The position numbers were made by a program, and so were the translations under genes. Shown in pieces: positions 6,256 to 9,333 of a stretch of DNA of 9,333 nt. The notes under the pieces are model-generated. The model made no database searches. It had not been told where the DNA came from and saw nothing but the letters and a program-made list of their open reading frames with translations. The stretch is from Prevotellaceae bacterium. Lineage in GTDB: Bacteria > Bacteroidota > Bacteroidia > Bacteroidales > Paludibacteraceae. Within the stretch, counting starts at the first letter, position 1. Every line of letters starts with the position of its first letter. The DNA lies in NCBI GenBank assembly GCA_031255055.1, contig JAIRTG010000249.1:1-9333 (forward strand). Direction: 5' to 3'.

Positions 6256-7233
6256 ATGGAAAAAAAACTCTATCCTCTAAAATTCAAACCCATTTTGAAA
6301 GATAAAATATGGGGAGGAAACAAACTCAGGACATTATTCGGTAAAAATGCCGGCTCGGACAGAACAGGCGAAAGTTGGGAATTGGCAGGATTTGAGCAGG
6401 AAGCGTCCGTTGTATCGAACGGATTTCTGGCAGGCAACGACTTGAACGAACTTATCGAAATTTATATGGGCGAGTTGATTGGCGACAAAGTGTATGAAAA
6501 ATACGGCTCGACATTCCCTTTGCTTTTCAAACTGATTGATGCAAATGATCATCTTTCTATTCAGGTACATCCCGACGATGAAACCGCGTTACGGCGACAC
6601 GGTTCGCTTGGGAAAACCGAAATGTGGTATGTTGTCGACGCAGAGCCGGATGCGGAACTGATTGTGGGATTCAAAACCGATACCTCCAAAGAGGAATACC
6701 TGACCGCCCTTGATAACGGAAGATTAAATGAGCTGCTTCGGCGTGTTGCCGTACAAAAAGGAGATGTTATTTTCATTCCCGCAGGTCTGGTACATGCTAT
6801 CGGAAAGGGAATCGTGGTTGCCGAAATACAGGAAACGAGTGATTTGACTTACCGTATCTACGACTACGAACGCACCGACGAAAACGGTAACCAACGCGAA
6901 CTGCACACCGAACTAGCGTTGGATGTTATTGATTTCGGCGCGACGAAAAATCCGAAAACGAACTATCATGCAACGCTAAATCGGGTCACGGAATTGATAA
7001 AATGTCCGTTTTTCACCACAAATATCATCCGTTTCGATAAAAAAATCACTATGAACTATGTTTCTTTGGATTCTTTTGTTGTCTATATGTGCATCGAAGG
7101 GAGCTTCAGTATCACTGTCGGAAATGAAAAAACGGCAATCGCTAAAGGTGATACCGTTCTTGTTCCGGCGTCGGTGCACGAACCGGAACTTGTCCCCGAA
7201 AAAGAATGTACTTTGTTGGAGATTTATGTATAG
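6256..7233 (+). CDS. manA: Mannose-6-phosphate isomerase, class I (short form)
   Basis: A 325-residue zinc-dependent cupin enzyme that interconverts mannose-6-phosphate and fructose-6-phosphate, feeding GDP-mannose and related sugars or allowing mannose use. The length matches the short Bacillus-type class I form. N-terminal KDKIWGGNKL (15-24) and GESWELAG (38-45) are typical. Metal ligands are visible: Q103 and H105 in SIQVHPDD, E122 in KTEMWYV, and H180 in PAGLVHAIGKG. R200 in SDLTYRIYDY matches the catalytic arginine. The C-terminal cupin-like part ends in KGDTVLVPAS and LLEIYV. It is the third gene of the operon, 29 bases after galE. The TAG stop at 7231-7233 is the first triplet of a heptanucleotide array. 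Confidence 0.95.
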   Translation: MEKKLYPLKFKPILKDKIWGGNKLRTLFGKNAGSDRTGESWELAGFEQEASVVSNGFLAGNDLNELIEIYMGELIGDKVYEKYGSTFPLLFKLIDANDHLSIQVHPDDETALRRHGSLGKTEMWYVVDAEPDAELIVGFKTDTSKEEYLTALDNGRLNELLRRVAVQKGDVIFIPAGLVHAIGKGIVVAEIQETSDLTYRIYDYERTDENGNQRELHTELALDVIDFGATKNPKTNYHATLNRVTELIKCPFFTTNIIRFDKKITMNYVSLDSFVVYMCIEGSFSITVGNEKTAIAKGDTVLVPASVHEPELVPEKECTLLEIYV

Positions 7234-7265
7234 TGGTTAGTGTTTAGCGCTTAATGGTTAAACAC
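7231..7265 (+). repeat. Heptanucleotide tandem array of composite repeat copy 2
   Basis: Five 7-bp units start at 7231, 7238, 7245, 7252 and 7259, with consensus TARTGRT (the last is TAAACAC). Every unit begins with TAG or TAA, so stops fall in all three plus-strand frames within 21 bases. The first TAG is the manA stop. The reverse complement of 7234-7277 aligns with 159-209 of copy 1, including the core tgcaaRttcgccRtgttt, with about 7 bases deleted. Confidence 0.82.
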
Positions 7266-7275
7266 GGCGAATTTG

Positions 7276-7400
7276 CACTGTCTTTCGGGGCGTTGCGGGG
7301 CGGAGCCCCGCAGAGGGGGTAGCGGAAGACCGCACAGCGGGCTGAAGCGAGGGGGAGACTTCCCCCACCTAAATCTCTTTCTCTATCTCTTTCAGAAAGG
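7276..7400. repeat. GC-rich hairpin repeat module, copy 2
   Basis: Same orientation as 237-360. The stems are kept: gcggggc/gccccgc at 7295-7311 (loop gga instead of aga), gcgg/ccgc at 7322-7333 or ccgc/gcgg at 7330-7340 (loop aca instead of gtaa), and ggggga/tccccc at 7351-7366. The tail is pyrimidine-rich (about 7371-7392) and ends in a ctttc/gaaag inverted repeat. Here the module separates manA from dsbD, both on the plus strand, so it may end the operon transcript. An open frame through it (7273-7563) contains Arg/Gly-rich, low-complexity sequence and I do not regard it as a gene. Confidence 0.83.
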
Positions 7401-7515
7401 AGACGCCAAGGGCCGAAAGAACTATTTAATCCTTAACCGAATGACATTGCCGTCAAGGTCTACCGTTTATACCCATCATTATATCCGGGAACTTTTGATA
7501 CATCCTCAGGAACAC

Positions 7516-7542
7516 ATAAATCATCTAAATCACAAGAATCAC
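7516..7542 (+). repeat. Three tandem 9-bp units
   Basis: Units at 7516, 7525 and 7534 read ataaatcat, ctaaatcac and aagaatcac, sharing the core AATCAY. They lie about 45 bases upstream of the dsbD -33 element. They could be binding sites for a regulator or a decayed simple repeat. The rest of 7401-7586 shows no gene or known signal. Confidence 0.5.
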
Positions 7543-7544
7543 AG

Positions 7545-7558
7545 GCCGGATAACCGGC
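7545..7558. other. Short GC hairpin upstream of the dsbD promoter
   Basis: gccgg (7545-7549) pairs with ccggc (7554-7558) around a 4-base loop, ataa. No T run follows, so it is not a typical intrinsic terminator. It directly follows the 9-bp repeats. Confidence 0.35.
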
Positions 7559-7586
7559 ATTAAACACTACATTTAAGTCATGGCAG

Positions 7587-7618
7587 TTTGTCACAAAAGA
7601 ACTTTCATTGTATCTTTG
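7587..7618 (+). promoter_or_regulatory. Bacteroidetes promoter for dsbD
   Basis: TTTG at 7587-7590 and TATCTTTG at 7611-7618, separated by 20 bases, match both the -33 and the TAnnTTTG -7 consensus exactly. Transcription would start near 7623-7627, leaving an AT-rich leader of about 35 bases without a Shine-Dalgarno sequence before the ATG at 7661. This indicates that dsbD is transcribed separately from the sugar operon. Confidence 0.8.
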
Positions 7619-7660
7619 CCGCGCTTTAAATTAAAATCATTTATCCTTTTATTGAAACTT

Positions 7661-9333
7661 ATGAACAAAAAAATCATTTTTATCAGCGTTCTTATGCTGA
7701 TAGTTGCTTTTTCGGGTACGTCCCAAATATTTGAGCCTGTACGGTGGAAATTTGAAAAAAAGCTGACCGGTGACAAAACCGCCGACCTGATATTCAGCGC
7801 TACGATTGACGACGGTTGGCATTTATACGGGCTTCACATTCCGGACGACGGCCCGCGTCCGACCTCCTTCACGTTTGAGACGCTACAAAACGTCCGAAAA
7901 GTGGGAGAAATGCAATCATCATCGAAACTCATCGAAAATTACGATGCTAATTTCGGCATGACCCTGAACTGGTACAATCACAACGCTGTTTTTGTCCAAA
8001 AAATAACATTCGACGACCCCGAAAAGGTACTAATCGAAGGCTATGTCGAGTTCATGACCTGTAACGATGAAAGTTGCCTTCCGCCCGCTCAGGAGGAATT
8101 TGTATTCAAGTTTTCGGACACGGCCAAAAAAGAACCCGCAGACAGCCAAGTCGCAACCACTTCGACCGATGAACAGGTGGCAACCGGCGCCGATACGGAA
8201 AATTTGCAGCTAACCACCGGAACGGACGCAGCGCCCGACTACTGGACACCTGTCGTCGACGAACTGCGAAACTACGGCAATACGGCGGAAGAAAGCAGCT
8301 CGTTTTGGTGGATCTTCCTGCTGGGCTTCGGCGGCGGATTGATTGCATTAATCACCCCCTGCGTGTGGCCTGTGATACCGATGACGGTGAGCTTCTTCCT
8401 GAAACGATCCGAAAACAGGAAAAAAGGACGTAAAGACGCCATCCTTTATGGCCTCGCCATCATCATCATATACGTCGCTTTGGGATTATTGATCACCTTG
8501 ATATTCGGCGCAAGCGCGTTGAACGACTTATCGACAAATGCCGTTTTCAACCTCTTCCTGTTCGCATTACTTGTTGTATTTGCCATTTCGTTTTTCGGCG
8601 CCTTCGAGATCACACTGCCGTCGTCGTGGACAACAAAAATGGACGCAAAAGCCGAATCAACGGCAGGATTCCTCAGTATTCTGTTCATGGCATTCACGCT
8701 GGTACTTGTTTCATTTTCGTGCACAGGCCCTATCATCGGACTGCTATTGGTCGAAGTTTCCGTTTCCGGTTCCATTTTAGGGCCGTTGATGGGCATGTTT
8801 GGTTTCGCGGTAGCGTTGGCGATACCGTTCAGCCTGTTCGCGTTTTTCCCCACCTGGCTGAAATCACTGCCTAAATCGGGCGGATGGCTGAATACCGTAA
8901 AGATTGTGCTGGCATTTTTGGAACTGGCATTTGCACTCAAATTCCTGTCGGTGGCCGACCTCGCATACGGATGGGGCATCCTCGACCGTGAAGTATTTAT
9001 CGCCCTTTGGATCGTTATTTTTGCGTTACTTGGCATGTATCTGTTAGGAAAAATCCGTTTCCCGCACGACAGCGAAACAAAACATACATCGGTAACAGGT
9101 GTATTCTTAGCGATGATTTCATTGGCATTTGCCGTTTACATGGTTCCGGGACTTTGGGGTGCGCCGCTGAAAGCTGTCAGCGCATTTTCGCCGCCTCTCT
9201 ACACGCAGGACTTCAACCTGAACACGACAGTCGTTCATTTTGAGTTCGACGACTACGACGAAGGCATGGCCTACGCCGCCAAAAAAGGACTGCCGGTGGT
9301 GCTCGACTTCACAGGATTCGGCTGCGTCAACTG
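7661..9333 (+). CDS. dsbD: Thiol:disulfide interchange protein DsbD, C-terminus cut by window end
   Basis: The frame is open from ATG 7661 to the window edge: 557 full codons plus two bases. The protein carries reducing power from cytoplasmic thioredoxin across the inner membrane to periplasmic proteins. Residues 1-21 are a signal peptide. About 22-155 is the N-terminal DsbD-alpha-like domain with C134 and C139 in CNDESCLPP, the pair expected to be the periplasmic thiol site. A Thr/Asp/Glu-rich linker (about 153-210) follows. The membrane domain (about 213-500) has roughly eight hydrophobic segments and the two redox cysteines C234 in TPCVWPVIP and C354 in SFSCTGP. The C-terminal thioredoxin-like domain begins near 520, and DFTGFGCVN ends the window just inside the CxxC motif, with TG of the next Cys codon present. 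All cysteines expected up to this point are present. A separate promoter precedes it. Confidence 0.95.
   Translation, partial: MNKKIIFISVLMLIVAFSGTSQIFEPVRWKFEKKLTGDKTADLIFSATIDDGWHLYGLHIPDDGPRPTSFTFETLQNVRKVGEMQSSSKLIENYDANFGMTLNWYNHNAVFVQKITFDDPEKVLIEGYVEFMTCNDESCLPPAQEEFVFKFSDTAKKEPADSQVATTSTDEQVATGADTENLQLTTGTDAAPDYWTPVVDELRNYGNTAEESSSFWWIFLLGFGGGLIALITPCVWPVIPMTVSFFLKRSENRKKGRKDAILYGLAIIIIYVALGLLITLIFGASALNDLSTNAVFNLFLFALLVVFAISFFGAFEITLPSSWTTKMDAKAESTAGFLSILFMAFTLVLVSFSCTGPIIGLLLVEVSVSGSILGPLMGMFGFAVALAIPFSLFAFFPTWLKSLPKSGGWLNTVKIVLAFLELAFALKFLSVADLAYGWGILDREVFIALWIVIFALLGMYLLGKIRFPHDSETKHTSVTGVFLAMISLAFAVYMVPGLWGAPLKAVSAFSPPLYTQDFNLNTTVVHFEFDDYDEGMAYAAKKGLPVVLDFTGFGCVN

Noticed and set aside
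7273..7563. 96-codon plus-strand open frame over the GC-rich repeat
   Set aside because: Its first third is the repeat module itself, giving Arg/Gly-rich low-complexity residues, and the rest resembles no protein; no promoter or ribosome binding site precedes it.
8446..9036. 196-codon minus-strand open frame
   Set aside because: It lies wholly antisense to the membrane domain of dsbD, whose family signatures are clear; the antisense translation is Asn/Ser-rich and unrelated to any family.
7661..9333. dsbD as a broken gene
   Set aside because: The missing C-terminus is due to the window edge; the frame is intact and all expected redox cysteines up to that point are present.

Overview
The window reads as chromosomal DNA of a member of the Bacteroidota, most likely order Bacteroidales. 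Three things point there. Two of the promoter candidates carry an exact TAnnTTTG -7 box of the Bacteroidetes type (a third is one base off), and the starts lack strong Shine-Dalgarno sequences. There is a large exported protein ending in a FISUMP (Fibrobacter succinogenes major paralogous) domain behind Ig/PKD-like modules. There is also a two-domain exporter-type DsbD with the TPCVWP and CVN(C) signatures usual in this group. Species cannot be fixed from the sequence.

Layout. Positions 1-126 are the last 41 codons of a plus-strand gene, probably an ATP-binding protein of the AAA-like/PD-(D/E)XK type. Positions 124-360 hold a composite repeat: two oppositely oriented heptanucleotide arrays around a short core, then a GC-rich hairpin module with a pyrimidine tail. 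Positions 430-3729 (minus) encode a 1099-residue exported Ig-like/FISUMP protein that converges on the first gene, so the repeat lies between two converging 3' ends. Positions 3730-4236 are a divergent intergenic region with a promoter candidate at each side and an unexplained, partly open stretch in the middle. Positions 4237-7233 form a compact plus-strand operon of three genes: a sugar-1-phosphate nucleotidyltransferase, galE (UDP-glucose 4-epimerase) and manA (mannose-6-phosphate isomerase). Positions 7231-7400 hold a second copy of the composite repeat, starting exactly at the manA stop codon. Positions 7401-7660 contain a small 9-bp tandem repeat, a short hairpin and a very good Bacteroidetes promoter. 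Positions 7661-9333 are dsbD, truncated by the window end inside its C-terminal CxxC motif.

How the genes fit together. The operon supplies activated sugars for surface polysaccharide, glycan or lipopolysaccharide synthesis: ManA links fructose-6-P and mannose-6-P, the nucleotidyltransferase activates a sugar-1-phosphate, and GalE interconverts UDP-Glc and UDP-Gal (or their N-acetyl forms). The exported FISUMP protein and DsbD both belong to the cell envelope, but nothing shows that they work with the operon.

The most unusual content is the repeat family. Both copies begin in register with a TAG stop codon of the gene before them, have a 7-bp period that places stop codons in all three frames, and contain a GC-rich module in which the substitutions between the copies fall mainly outside the predicted stems. 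The AT-rich core is inverted relative to the GC-rich module between the two copies, so the element appears to be modular and rearranging. No CRISPR array, tRNA, rRNA, transposase or phage gene was seen.
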